Notes: generated by a model not told the origin, from the letters alone. Counted from the stretch's first letter, positions 9,615 through 17,730 are shown. The stretch is DNA of 64,000 nucleotides from Bradyrhizobium elkanii WSM2783 (GCF_000472865.1 NZ_AXAP01000015.1:84022-148021); one strand, 5' to 3'. Made by a program: numbers and translations.

Positions 9615-9946
9615 TTCAAACCGGACATCGGCAATCCAGTAGCGCTTGCGCCGGCTCAGGCGGGCTTGTTCATTCTCAAGGTTGCCGGCGCGCGTCGGAG
9701 CAGCGCAGATTCTACATTCTCGAATGCGTTGACGCTGACGACGGCGTAGAGGCAGCCGTCGATTCGGCTGGTGACCACCGGCACCACGCCACACGCGGTG
9801 CACACGTGAAACTCGGCAGTCTTGGTGCCGAACGCGTATTTTGATACTCGTGTGCGATCCTTGACGCTCACCTGAGCGATCCGGTCGTGAGGGCTACACT
9901 TTATCACATCGTTGAATGAGTATTGGCGGCAACTCCTGCCAATCAC
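9615..9946 (-). pseudogene. Frameshifted remnant of a GFA-family (CENP-V/glutathione-dependent formaldehyde-activating) protein
   Basis: The frame from 9946 encodes a recognisable GFA core: DRIAQVSVKDRTRVSKYAFG, AEFHVCTACGVVP with the zinc CxxC, and YAVVSVNAFENVESALLRRA, then a stop after MNKPA at 9656. In another frame just downstream, NLENEQARLSRRKRYWIADV matches the expected family C-terminus, so a single-base shift around 9690 broke the gene. The N-terminal zinc cysteines are also missing. It fills most of the 600-base gap between hsdR and the transglycosylase gene. Identification is from family memory; confirm by protein search of both frames. Confidence 0.6.
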
Positions 9947-9957
9947 TCAACGGGAAT

Positions 9958-10974
9958 TTACTGGTTCGCCCGTGCGGCGGCGGTGGCCATGTATTTCGAA
10001 TAGAAATCAGCAACCCGGTCGCGCCACATTCCGACGAACGCCCCCGATGTCAGCTTATCGACCGATTTCCACGCGCGTTTGACGGCCGGAAGGGTATTCC
10101 GCCAGATCGCGCGTTTGCACCATTTTTCGCCTTTCTCCATGCCTTCGCTGGTGGCACACATGGATCTCCAAGCGATGCGATCAGGTTGGCTGATGTGCTC
10201 GGCGGCGCCTTCCCAACCTTGTTGATGGATTAAGTAAAGATCGCTCAAGGTCGGCTTCTTGTGCGTCACCCACTCGAACAGAATGCCTTCCGTAATGACC
10301 TTGTAGGCCGCCGCAACGGCGTTGTCGCGGGGATCACGAATCTGCCCGGAGCCGAATTTGTTGAACTCGTATTCGCTCAGTTGGAACAGGCCGATATACG
10401 ACCCAGTGCGTTGCTTGGGGTCGAAACCGGACTCGATCTTGGCAACCGCTTTCATGAAATTGAAATCCAGACCGAAAGCCTCGGAAGCGCGCTTGATCTC
10501 CTCGACCGGCGTTCCGACCGGAGTGTCCTTGAGCGAATTTAAGACGACAGCCGCCGGCTTCTCAGCAGGCGGCAGTTCGGACCAGACGTAATAGATGAGA
10601 TACCGGAAATCCTGCGTCACCGGGTTGGGGGCATCGTCGGGCGCATCGCGCGTTGTCGGCATCGGTTGGGGGGCAGCATGGTGGCCCAAGGCCATCCATT
10701 TTGCCTCGAAAGAATCATCGCCGATTTCTGCTATCAACGACTCTTCGGAAACCGTCCCAGGCACCGAGCCAAGCTCTGCTCCTGGCGCTGTTCCAGGTCC
10801 GGCAGATGCCTCCACGGTGGCGGAGAGCGCAGGCGCACCGGGTGTCTCGGCGCTCACAGCCGCTTCCGGCATTGCGTCCGGCACGGTCACGCCTGGCGTA
10901 TGTCCGCCGACCTCGTGGATTATCCCCGTGAATGTTATGGCACCCACGATGCAGGCGGCCTGCAAGGCTTTCAT
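9958..10974 (-). CDS. Lytic transglycosylase SLT domain protein
   Basis: A secreted or periplasmic muramidase-like enzyme that cleaves peptidoglycan. The start at 10974 gives a signal peptide-like N-terminus (MKALQAACIVGAITFTGI). An Ala/Pro/Gly-rich linker runs to about residue 110. The SLT domain is marked by KAVAKIESGFDP with the catalytic Glu181, GSYIGLFQLS, and DPRDNAVAAAYKV. The frame is open to 11088 but that extension would bury the signal sequence. It is divergent from the Xre-like gene. Such transglycosylases are common on bradyrhizobial islands and in phage or conjugation modules; no partner genes are next to it. Confidence 0.85.
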   Translation of the reverse strand: MKALQAACIVGAITFTGIIHEVGGHTPGVTVPDAMPEAAVSAETPGAPALSATVEASAGPGTAPGAELGSVPGTVSEESLIAEIGDDSFEAKWMALGHHAAPQPMPTTRDAPDDAPNPVTQDFRYLIYYVWSELPPAEKPAAVVLNSLKDTPVGTPVEEIKRASEAFGLDFNFMKAVAKIESGFDPKQRTGSYIGLFQLSEYEFNKFGSGQIRDPRDNAVAAAYKVITEGILFEWVTHKKPTLSDLYLIHQQGWEGAAEHISQPDRIAWRSMCATSEGMEKGEKWCKRAIWRNTLPAVKRAWKSVDKLTSGAFVGMWRDRVADFYSKYMATAAARANQ

Positions 10975-11102
10975 TGCCCCAACTCCGCGGCACGGTCCCC
11001 GAAGAACGCTACACGCATGGTCCCCGTAGGAGTCCGTTTTTAGTGGAATGTCCCAAGCGAGGCGACGGACAAGATTGGGAGGGGTCACATTTACTGGAGC
11101 TG

Positions 11103-11336
11103 TTGCCTAAATGCGACATTCTTCTCGCCGCTCGCGACTGCCCGCGACGCGCGAAAGGATTGCCCCAAGAAGCGTTGGCTGATGCATGTGGGCTTCATAG
11201 GACCTATGTGGGCTCTGTCGAACGGGGGGAGCGAAACGTTACATTGAGCACGCTCGAAGTGTTCGCAGCTGCTCTTAGGGTCTCGGTGATCGACTTGTTG
11301 ACCAAGGGCACCAATGAGTCTCGCCAGTCGCGATGA
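11103..11336 (+). CDS. Xre-family helix-turn-helix regulator (start uncertain)
   Basis: The HTH_3 core is clear: LPQEALADACGLHRTYVGSV, then ERGERNVTLSTLEVFAAALR. Such proteins are DNA-binding repressors of phage, restriction or toxin genes. No ATG is in frame before the HTH. Candidate starts are TTG 11103 or CTG 11094, the latter 9 bases after GGGAGGGG at 11077-11084. The first helix also seems to hold about three extra residues (Asp-Cys-Pro), so a damaged N-terminus is possible. It lies divergent from the transglycosylase gene and 101 bases before the 644-aa protein, which it may control. Confidence 0.7.
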   Translation: MPKCDILLAARDCPRRAKGLPQEALADACGLHRTYVGSVERGERNVTLSTLEVFAAALRVSVIDLLTKGTNESRQSR

Positions 11337-11437
11337 TGCGCGTCATCATGTGAACGCGACCGACTAGCAATCCGCCAGGCACGGGATCGTAAACTCAAAC
11401 CCTAGCGTCAAGCTCGTTCGAATCAGAAGGTATCGTC

Positions 11438-13372
11438 TTGAGCGACATTTCAGAGCTAGTCTTGCGTGCGGCCGAAAGCCTTGTGACAGCTTCCATTGAG
11501 GAGTTTGCCGCCAGCGTTCGAGCAGCGCTGCAACAATTCGTTAGCTCGGACTTCGCGGTTCGCGCGGCTGCCGTGGTTGACGATAGAGGAAGGACGACAC
11601 CGAACTATCCGGTGGTGATTTATCGGAAGGCCGCCGAGCACGCTGTCGAACACGCGCAACCGTTACCTGCCGATCGCGTCGCCGTAGTAATCGAGATTTG
11701 CGAAGATCTGAATGAGGAGCGTCTGCGTGAGGCCTATTCACGAATAGCGCAAGTGAAGCAGCTCTCCAAAACTCCCGTCCCGAAAGGCGAGAGGCGAAGC
11801 AACATTACTTTGGGACTCGTTTTGGCGGCGAACTCTTTGGTCTCGCTCGACCAACTTGCCGATCAACTCTACAAGCTTGATTGCGCGACACCGCACAAGG
11901 AATGGCTTGACATGATTGTTGTCGCGTCCACCGGCGTCATCAATTATGCAATGCAGTTTCCAGGCGAAAATCTCGCGGGTGACTTTTTGCCGCCGGCGGA
12001 AGGCGCCTTTGCGTCGCCAGCTCCGCCGGCATTTTATGTCGTCATCGTAATGCGTCCAACCGGTCCAGTTTCATTCAGCAAGATGGTTGCCTTTATTGTC
12101 GCCCACCTGGGCTTGTTTGCGCCGGACGTTGCGGGGAAGCAAGTTAACTGGAGCGCAATGTTGGACGGCCAGCCGACTGGCGCGATCACTACGTTGGGTT
12201 TTCAACCCAGCGTGCAGGGGCAGCTCGTTCCCGCGCCGCCTGAGAGCTACAACGGAAGGTTTATACCAAACAAGCCGGTTCAAATCGAAGGTTCAAACGG
12301 CGAGGTGCTTGGTGCAATCCAGTTTATGAAGTGGCATACTGGCGGCGTTATCTTGTTGGCTGGCAAGCTGCCGCTCGACGGGCTGTTGGTTTTTCTTCCA
12401 GACGTTAGACCTGAATACGCAAGGGTCATAAAGCGCCCATCGCATCAAATTTCCCCGGTTCTCCCGATCTCAAACCTGGAATTTGATCAATTTCTTTCGA
12501 ATATTCAGCAACGTTCGAACCTTCGAGTTCGGAAAGAGATAGGCAGCATCGTCAAGGAAAAGTTCTTGGATGAGGGAGCGAGCAGTCCTTTCATCGCGCG
12601 ATGTACTCTTGGATTGCTGCGCATCCGAGAGAACGTATTGACCGATCCTGCACGACGAGACGATTTCGACAAGAGGTTCGAGAGCGCTTTTTCCTCGCTA
12701 CTGACTGCCAGAGCAGCAAGCAAGAGCCTTGTAGAGATTTGGAAACGTCATAACGAGCGGGTTGCCTCAGGAGAAGTCGCTCAGATTGAGGGGCGCGACA
12801 TTCGCATTCTTGAGAACATCAATAAGCAGCTTAGCGAAGGCTTCGAGTCATTCTTGAATGCATCAACGCGTGTGATCAAGACTGGCGTTCAAGGCCTCTG
12901 CACCTTTATGGGGCTAGACATCGGCTTTCTGTTCAAGAAGGAAGCTACATTTGAGACCGGTGCAGAGCGATTGCATCTCGTTGATGCGCCGCTCGCGAAC
13001 TACCTCGTTGAGGCCAGAAAGTGGACACAGCGCCTAATACTTCTACGAAATAATCTAGAGCACGAAATCTGGCAGTTTCCTAAGGTGCAGTACTCGATCA
13101 AGGGGGCAGAGGTGTGCGCAGCCGAACCGAAAATTGAAGGCGATCGCGTAACTGTGCTGGTGGACTTTTTGCTCGACCGCACGCTGTGCTTTTTTGAAGA
13201 GATGATCGCTCACGTTCTCCAGCGTAAGTTTCCCGAAGGAAGCACGATCACGGAGATAGGCCGCGACCTGCGCGTGGCTGAGGCGCCTGAGCGTTTCAGA
13301 ATCACTCTCGCGCAAGGCGGCGAACCACCATGGCAGATTAGCTATCACGCCAATCGGTTCGATGACACGTAA
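11438..13372 (+). CDS. Unrecognised 644-aa protein with possible C-terminal HEPN-like segment
   Basis: The start is TTG at 11438, with AGAAGG 7 bases upstream at 11425-11430. I do not recognise the family. The N-terminal 100 residues are mixed helix/strand with hydrophobic strands (RVAVVIEICED). Residues about 120-330 are rich in beta segments (FYVVIVMRPTG, GGVILLAGKL). The last 280 residues are strongly helical. At 537-542 lies RNNLEH inside a helix, fitting the R-x4-H motif of HEPN ribonucleases, but motif alone is weak. There is no signal peptide or clear membrane helix. Its position after an Xre-type regulator and in an island with dgt-hsd makes a defence or stress role conceivable; this is inference. 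Confidence 0.8.
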   Translation: MSDISELVLRAAESLVTASIEEFAASVRAALQQFVSSDFAVRAAAVVDDRGRTTPNYPVVIYRKAAEHAVEHAQPLPADRVAVVIEICEDLNEERLREAYSRIAQVKQLSKTPVPKGERRSNITLGLVLAANSLVSLDQLADQLYKLDCATPHKEWLDMIVVASTGVINYAMQFPGENLAGDFLPPAEGAFASPAPPAFYVVIVMRPTGPVSFSKMVAFIVAHLGLFAPDVAGKQVNWSAMLDGQPTGAITTLGFQPSVQGQLVPAPPESYNGRFIPNKPVQIEGSNGEVLGAIQFMKWHTGGVILLAGKLPLDGLLVFLPDVRPEYARVIKRPSHQISPVLPISNLEFDQFLSNIQQRSNLRVRKEIGSIVKEKFLDEGASSPFIARCTLGLLRIRENVLTDPARRDDFDKRFESAFSSLLTARAASKSLVEIWKRHNERVASGEVAQIEGRDIRILENINKQLSEGFESFLNASTRVIKTGVQGLCTFMGLDIGFLFKKEATFETGAERLHLVDAPLANYLVEARKWTQRLILLRNNLEHEIWQFPKVQYSIKGAEVCAAEPKIEGDRVTVLVDFLLDRTLCFFEEMIAHVLQRKFPEGSTITEIGRDLRVAEAPERFRITLAQGGEPPWQISYHANRFDDT

Positions 13373-13610
13373 GTGCGCCGACAATTTGCCAGGCAATATG
13401 CTTATTGCAGCTAGTCTTTTTGAGTCCAAAAGGAAAAAAGTTACCGGACTCAAAGGAAGAGTCAAAAGCGGGGTTCCAAATTGAGGAAGTCCTTGCGCCA
13501 AAGTCGCTTTCCACGCGGTCCGATTGCTCCCGCCACAGTCGATGCCGCACGTCAGTGCATTATGTACCCGAAGGGCTCAGAAATCGATTCGGCGCCACGG
13601 CCTGGGGGTG
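13373..13610. other. Intergenic stretch without recognised genes
   Basis: About 240 bases between the 644-aa gene and the frameshifted small gene. Open frames here lack start sites and recognisable content. I see no RNA gene, repeat or terminator with a clear U-tract. Confidence 0.3.
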
Positions 13611-13842
13611 TCAGGCGAGCTTCATCCGGCCGGCCGGCGTCAGCGAGACGGCGCGGTACATCATGCCGTGGCCTTTTGGCGGTGGCGTTGTCGGTCTTGC
13701 TTGCGGGATCGTGCACCTGTGCCAGACCTCTGGCGATCAGGCTGTCCAGTGTCGAACCGTAGCATTCGCTGTACCGAAAGAATTCTTCCTCGCCGAGCCA
13801 TGCGAGCAGGCTCACTTGCTGCGGCGTCAACTCGTTGGTCAT
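13611..13842 (-). pseudogene. Small conserved hypothetical protein disrupted by a frameshift
   Basis: The frame beginning at 13842 encodes MTNELTPQQVSLLAWLGEEE and continues to IARGLAQVHDPASKTDNATA. At a run of four A (CCAAAAGG, near 13677) the sensible continuation moves to another frame, giving KGHGMMYRAVSLTPAGRMKL and a stop at 13611. Removing one A joins the two halves. The MYRAVSLTPAGR ending is what I associate with this bradyrhizobial small-protein family, whereas the unshifted frame degenerates into Arg/Pro-rich sequence. It could also be a sequencing error in a homopolymer. Confidence 0.55.
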
Positions 13843-13858
13843 CGCATCGCTCTTACGG

Positions 13859-14122
13859 CTATGGCCGTCTCCCGACTGGCGAAGTCGAGCGACCCGTCAC
13901 GTTGCCGCGGGAATTATAGAAGGTGGTGGTGCCTCCGGCGGTCGACGACGTTCCCAGGCTGCGGCCCTGGGCGTCGCGGAAGCGGACATTGCCGGCGCTG
14001 TCGAGCGTCGCGGTGCCGAGGCTCTTGCCGTCCGGCCCGTAGATCCGGGTCTGCTCGCCGGCCTGGGCGGGCAGGGTGAGCAGGGCGAGGATGGCTGCGG
14101 CGGTGATACGTGCTGCGATCAT
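13859..14122 (-). CDS. Small secreted protein with Gly/Thr-rich repeats, 87 aa
   Basis: Signal peptide about residues 1-21 (MIAARITAAAILALLTLPAQA). The mature part has imperfect beta-type repeats: IYGPDGKSLGTATLDSAG, FRDAQGRSLGTSSTAGG and FYNSRGNVTGRS, three units of about 17 residues with a G-x-S/N-x-G core. Such short secreted repeat proteins occur next to phage-like genes in bradyrhizobia; function unknown. Its ATG overlaps the stop of the upstream 40-aa gene (ATGA), so translation is coupled within a string of tiny genes. Confidence 0.7.
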   Translation of the reverse strand: MIAARITAAAILALLTLPAQAGEQTRIYGPDGKSLGTATLDSAGNVRFRDAQGRSLGTSSTAGGTTTFYNSRGNVTGRSTSPVGRRP

Positions 14123-14241
14123 TGGGACTGTTTGGCGTGGCGACGCTCGATCTGCCGATTGCCGTGCAGCATGTAGAGCCAGCTGCCGATGGCGAGCGTG
14201 GCGGGCGCACCGAAGTAAACCCAGATTTCCAGCCAGCTCAT
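14119..14241 (-). CDS. 40-aa single-pass membrane peptide
   Basis: MSWLEIWVYFGAPATLAIGS is followed by WLYMLHGNRQIERRHAKQSQ: one N-terminal membrane helix and a basic tail. Both ends show ATGA-type overlaps, with the gene above (TGA 14240-14238) and below (ATG 14122). This argues for real translation despite the size. It sits in a block of phage-like small membrane genes and could be a holin-like or accessory peptide, but that is only suggested by context. Confidence 0.55.
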   Translation of the reverse strand: MSWLEIWVYFGAPATLAIGSWLYMLHGNRQIERRHAKQSQ

Positions 14242-14318
14242 TTGTCCAGCTCCTTCAGGTGCCGCAGCGCGGCCTGATGCAAGATCAGGGCAGCGGCGAG
14301 ATAGACCACAGTTGCCAA
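14238..14318 (-). CDS. Putative 26-aa membrane peptide (start uncertain)
   Basis: The frame reads LATVVYLAAALILHQAALRH and then LKELDK before TGA, which overlaps the start of the 40-aa gene by ATGA. The start could be TTG 14318, a GTG three codons later, or further upstream. One hydrophobic helix followed by a charged helix. Supported only by the overlap pattern and amphipathic design; no homolog recognised. Confidence 0.3.
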   Translation of the reverse strand: MATVVYLAAALILHQAALRHLKELDK

Positions 14319-14351
14319 GAACGAACCCAGCCGTCGGCACCGGTTCCACCA

Positions 14352-14465
14352 TTATATAGGACGTTGGCCATCGGGGCCAACAATGTAGGCGACAAAGCCT
14401 GCACCTACGATCCAAAGAACCGAGATCAAAACCCCAGCGCGAAACAGTCCTCTACCGACATTCAT
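14352..14465 (-). CDS. 37-aa single-pass membrane peptide
   Basis: Starts MNVGRGLFRAGVLISVLWIV, continues GAGFVAYIVGPDGQRPI, then TAA. One membrane helix (about residues 9-28) with a short polar tail. It is the first of four tiny genes on the minus strand (14465 to 13859). I associate LFRAGVLISVLW-type N-termini with small phage-related membrane proteins in bradyrhizobia. Function unknown. Confidence 0.45.
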   Translation of the reverse strand: MNVGRGLFRAGVLISVLWIVGAGFVAYIVGPDGQRPI

Positions 14466-14484
14466 TAGAAAATCCCGCTTGGCT

Positions 14485-15528
14485 CTAAGTATCGAGCATG
14501 TCCCAGTCATCGCCGAGCACCCATCTGAGTGCCGATAGCTTGCCGTTGATCATGCCCCACTCAAAATCATCCCAAGGACCCAATTCACCGGGGCCGTATT
14601 TCGCTTCCATCTTTCTCGCTGCACGTTCAGCGCCTTCCCAAACGTAGCGATGTATCCGCAGTCCAAAGGGGTCTTTGCCACGTTCCTCGTTGTTCTCGAT
14701 CAACGCCGCTTGCCCGCACTCCAGTTTTGCGTTCCAGACCTGATGCCGGTTGTACCAAACCTGATCGAGCAGTTTGCTGCTCGCTTCCGTTATCTCGACA
14801 AGCCGCCGTGGCGGAAACTCCATCGTGTGCTCGACCATGATGTCCTGCAATTCGATAGGGCGATAAGCGTTGAGAGCATTTCCCAGTTTGGTGAAATATC
14901 GCGATCTGCTCTTGGGGAAGAACTTGGCGATGTCCGGGTGCGGCTCCTGTTCGTTGACGCCAATGTTGCTGAAGTCCTTGATGTTGTGACTCACGAAGGC
15001 ATAGTGGCCAGCGGCGCGCCTTTGAATCTCTCCGTAGGCTTCGATCAGCGTTGCGTCGCCCATACTGTTGCGCTGTCGATGAAATGGAGCTTTGTTCTGC
15101 AGCGCGCGCTCAGCCGCTCCGAGCTTCATTGAAGGCGTGATTTCCACTATCTCGGCTGCGCCAAAGATTAGCCTCTCAATTCGTTCAACGGCCTTCGTCG
15201 CGGCATCACGATAGTTGACGGACTTGTGATCGATCTCAGTGAGCTGCCGGATGGCAACTTGCTTTTCACCATCGTTGCCATAGCGGGCCAGCATTTCCTT
15301 TGCCCGTCGCAAAGTACCTGCAATACTTCGTCCGCTTTCCTCGATCACACGCTCCCTGTTTCGGCCTAGCTCATCCACGACTATCTTTGGAACGACGAGG
15401 CTGACGAAATTCATGCGCACCAGGTCCTCCAGTGCGCTCAGCAGCGGCTCTTGGCTATAGTCCTTCGCAAGGTCCAGCCAAACGCAGGTGTCTACCACGA
15501 GAAAAACGGGCTTGCGCTGTCGTGCCAT
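14485..15528 (-). CDS. PIN-domain protein (DUF4935-like), 347 aa
   Basis: Putative RNase of the PIN fold. Acidic motifs are visible: VVDTCVWLDLA (Asp13) at the N-terminus, SMGDATLIEAY in the middle, and FVSHNIKDFS as the final acidic site. The helical insert between the first two motifs and the roughly 150-residue C-terminal extension distinguish it from VapC toxins and fit the DUF4935 (PIN_12) group. There is no antitoxin-sized gene directly upstream; instead the promoter region is shared with a divergent three-helix membrane protein 140 bases away. Context in the island suggests defence or growth control. Confidence 0.8.
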   Translation of the reverse strand: MARQRKPVFLVVDTCVWLDLAKDYSQEPLLSALEDLVRMNFVSLVVPKIVVDELGRNRERVIEESGRSIAGTLRRAKEMLARYGNDGEKQVAIRQLTEIDHKSVNYRDAATKAVERIERLIFGAAEIVEITPSMKLGAAERALQNKAPFHRQRNSMGDATLIEAYGEIQRRAAGHYAFVSHNIKDFSNIGVNEQEPHPDIAKFFPKSRSRYFTKLGNALNAYRPIELQDIMVEHTMEFPPRRLVEITEASSKLLDQVWYNRHQVWNAKLECGQAALIENNEERGKDPFGLRIHRYVWEGAERAARKMEAKYGPGELGPWDDFEWGMINGKLSALRWVLGDDWDMLDT

Positions 15529-15668
15529 GTGTCCTCAGCTTCGGGCGATTCTCGCCCATCGTTGACAAAATGAATTACCTCAAGTTGAGGTGGCATCGCC
15601 ACGCGCTTTTGGGCCGGCGCTGGCTCCGGGGCTGGAAATGCGGGGAAAACACGTGGGGACCGGGGCAA

Positions 15669-16328
15669 GTGAGCGACAATAGTCCTGAAATAGATGCGTC
15701 ATCCGAAAAGCTGACCAGCAGTTTCTTGGAGGGGTTGTACGGCGATCCGCTGCGATCCGAGACCATGCGCACCGGCCGCCAACTCATCATCGCTTCGGCA
15801 GTGTGTGCAGCGGTCGTGCTATTCAATGTGCGTCTTCAATCCACCAGCTTAATTCCGCTCGATTTTGGAAACCGGATCGACGTTCTCCCGATGCTTCTGG
15901 CGCTGGCGGTCATGTTGCTGCTGCTGAGTTTCGTCTTGCGTGCGGCTACCGATCTACTGCGGGAACGTGAGACAGCGAAATTGGTTGTCGAATACATAGA
16001 GGGAGAGCGCGTCAAGGCCGCCGAAAGAGCCGCTCAAGAAACAGAAGAAAGCATCGCACAAAGTGAACGCGAGTACCGCGAGGGTCGCCCGGACTCGGAT
16101 CCGGACCCATGGTGGGAGCCATACATTGCGGTGAAAGAAGCCGCAGATGCGGCGGTACTGAAGGCAGAAAAACGACTGGGAATTAGGCGGCTGCCTCGGC
16201 ACCTGAGGCAAGCGCTCAAAACCCTAGAAGTCAGTGTGCCCATCGTCTTCGCTGCTCTCGCGATCGTCTTGTCGAGAGCGTCGGTGTATACGTTCGGCGC
16301 CGCCTTGGTCTCTGCTTTCGCGCCCTAG
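15669..16328 (+). CDS. Three-helix membrane protein with cytoplasmic coiled coil, 219 aa
   Basis: Start GTG 15669 (MSDNSPEIDAS); the frame is open further upstream but that part is Arg/Cys-rich and overlaps the PIN gene. Membrane helices lie at about 39-54, 72-91 and 190-210. Between helices 2 and 3 is a charged, Glu-rich region (EYIEGERVKAAERAAQETEE) predicted to be helical or coiled. No domain is recognised. It is divergent from the PIN gene and may be its partner, for example as a membrane sensor or effector; no direct evidence supports this. Confidence 0.65.
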   Translation: MSDNSPEIDASSEKLTSSFLEGLYGDPLRSETMRTGRQLIIASAVCAAVVLFNVRLQSTSLIPLDFGNRIDVLPMLLALAVMLLLLSFVLRAATDLLRERETAKLVVEYIEGERVKAAERAAQETEESIAQSEREYREGRPDSDPDPWWEPYIAVKEAADAAVLKAEKRLGIRRLPRHLRQALKTLEVSVPIVFAALAIVLSRASVYTFGAALVSAFAP

Positions 16329-16378
16329 CCGTTCGCGGCCAGTCCCGCCCATGCGACCGTCCGCGCGGCCGAAAAAAT

Positions 16379-16483
16379 GTGACACCCGCTGGCGGAATCC
16401 AGCGATATTCAGCGACACGTTTGCGCCGGATGTGACAGTGCTGGCCAGCGAAACGGCAGTGTCACATCGATGCGAATGTGACA
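16379..16483. repeat. Cluster of TGTGACA/TGTCACA heptamers
   Basis: Four copies within 105 bases: TGTGACA at 16379-16385, 16431-16437 and 16477-16483, and the inverted TGTCACA at 16460-16466. Spacing is irregular. The array resembles the multiple terminal binding sites of IS21-type elements, and no transposase gene is nearby, so a solitary IS end is the simplest reading. Regulator binding sites are the alternative. Confidence 0.5.
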
Positions 16484-16524
16484 CTTTTCGAGGCGTTCTG
16501 TTGAGTTTACAGACCCCCAATCCC

Positions 16525-16851
16525 TCATGTTCTCTCTCGCCCCCGCATAGCTTCACGTCGGTGAAGCTCGTCAATGCCGATGCCCATTGCCGCGACGTTT
16601 CTTTCTAAACGCTGGATGCGTCGGTCTAACAACTGGGTGTGCAGCGCGTCGCGCAGGGCCAGTCTCCGGACGCAGTTCTGGAGCATCCAGCACCCGATGA
16701 ATAACCCCCCAGCCACCCACCAGAGGTTTGGCAGTTCGAGCACATAGGCGACCGTGCCAGCCCCGACGACCGCGACGATCTCCCACCATTTGGGTTGGAA
16801 TATATCGTCGTTATCAATCAGGCTCGCATCGACCTCTGGAATGTCGTCCAT
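16525..16851 (-). CDS. Small membrane protein, 108 aa
   Basis: Acidic N-terminus (MDDIPEVDASLIDNDD), two adjacent hydrophobic helices (about 23-40 and 44-60) and a basic helical tail (RRLALRDALHTQLLDRRIQR). The architecture resembles small phage or island membrane proteins, but no family is recognised. It lies 49 bases downstream of the truncated integrase start on the same strand side and probably belongs to the same decayed element. Confidence 0.55.
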   Translation of the reverse strand: MDDIPEVDASLIDNDDIFQPKWWEIVAVVGAGTVAYVLELPNLWWVAGGLFIGCWMLQNCVRRLALRDALHTQLLDRRIQRLERNVAAMGIGIDELHRREAMRGRERT

Positions 16852-16899
16852 ATCGGCTCCCCTACCTTTGCAAATCGTCGCAGAAGGTCTTTAACGGCC

Positions 16900-17409
16900 C
16901 TAGACCCTCCCCGCCATCGCCGCGCGGGTGTTCCGCGCCCGATCAGCCATGCGGGTGTATCTTTCCACTTCTTTCATCGTCACGTGGCCGCTCACCGACA
17001 TGATCTCATGGATGGTGCGGCCCTGTTCCGCGAGATCGGTCAGGCACCGCTTGCGAAGTCCGTGCGGCGTGCAGCGTGCGGGCAGGCCCGCCTTGGCAAT
17101 CTCCGCGCCGAACCAATCGGTAAAGCCCTGATTGCCGAATGCGCCGCCGCGAGCGCCGACCAGCCACGTCTTGATGCCGGTGGGCTGCGTAGCCTTGATG
17201 ATCGCGAGCAGCTCCGCCGGCACCGGCGTATCGACCGTGACCGGCTTGCGCCCGCTGTTCTTATGCTGCGTGTATTTCAGGAACGTGGCTGGGCGTCCGT
17301 CCTCAAGGCGGCCGGCATAAGTGTTCGGCAGCCCGACGCGGATCACGTCGGAGCGGCGGAAGGCCAAACCCCACAACAAGGCAGGCGGTCGAGCCCCGGT
17401 CCAGCGCAT
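16900..17409 (-). pseudogene. Tyrosine recombinase/integrase, N-terminally truncated
   Basis: Only the catalytic half remains (169 aa). Active-site elements are present: the first Arg in AFRRSDVIRVG (about 18-19), Lys near 50 (QHKNSGRK), HGLRK (His116, Arg119), GH (142) and the nucleophile Tyr151 in VERYTRMAD. The SAM-like core-binding domain normally found before these is missing, and the region around the first motif (LPNTYAG) looks altered. Upstream sequence in other frames does not restore it. This marks the right edge of the accessory region; the partner attachment site is not visible. Confidence 0.8.
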
Positions 17410-17730
17410 TGGCGCGGGGCTTGATGCGCTCTTTTTCGCCGTCGGTCATGGGTGGGTCTCAGTGTGTCAGGAAGGCGAGAAGGGGATTTAACCGAGCCAA
17501 CTTGTCAACGTCGGGCGGATGAGAACAAGCCGTGATCGCGGTCCCGGATTGGTCCCGGAAACCCCTGTAAAAGGGGGGTAGCAAACGATAAAAGACGGCA
17601 CCAAATCGCTTGAAAATACAGTATTTTTCCCCGACAACAAAAACCCGCCGTATTCGGCGTGTTAACCGATGATCCTGCGAGCGGCATGTAGCCAATAATT
17701 GATTAGTATGTTCAAAGCCCGATTCGTTCC
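17410..17730. other. Island edge/intergenic, no gene recognised
   Basis: About 320 bases between the truncated integrase and the DUF2155 gene. No tRNA gene or direct repeat suitable as an attachment site was found. The last part should carry the DUF2155 promoter. Confidence 0.3.
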
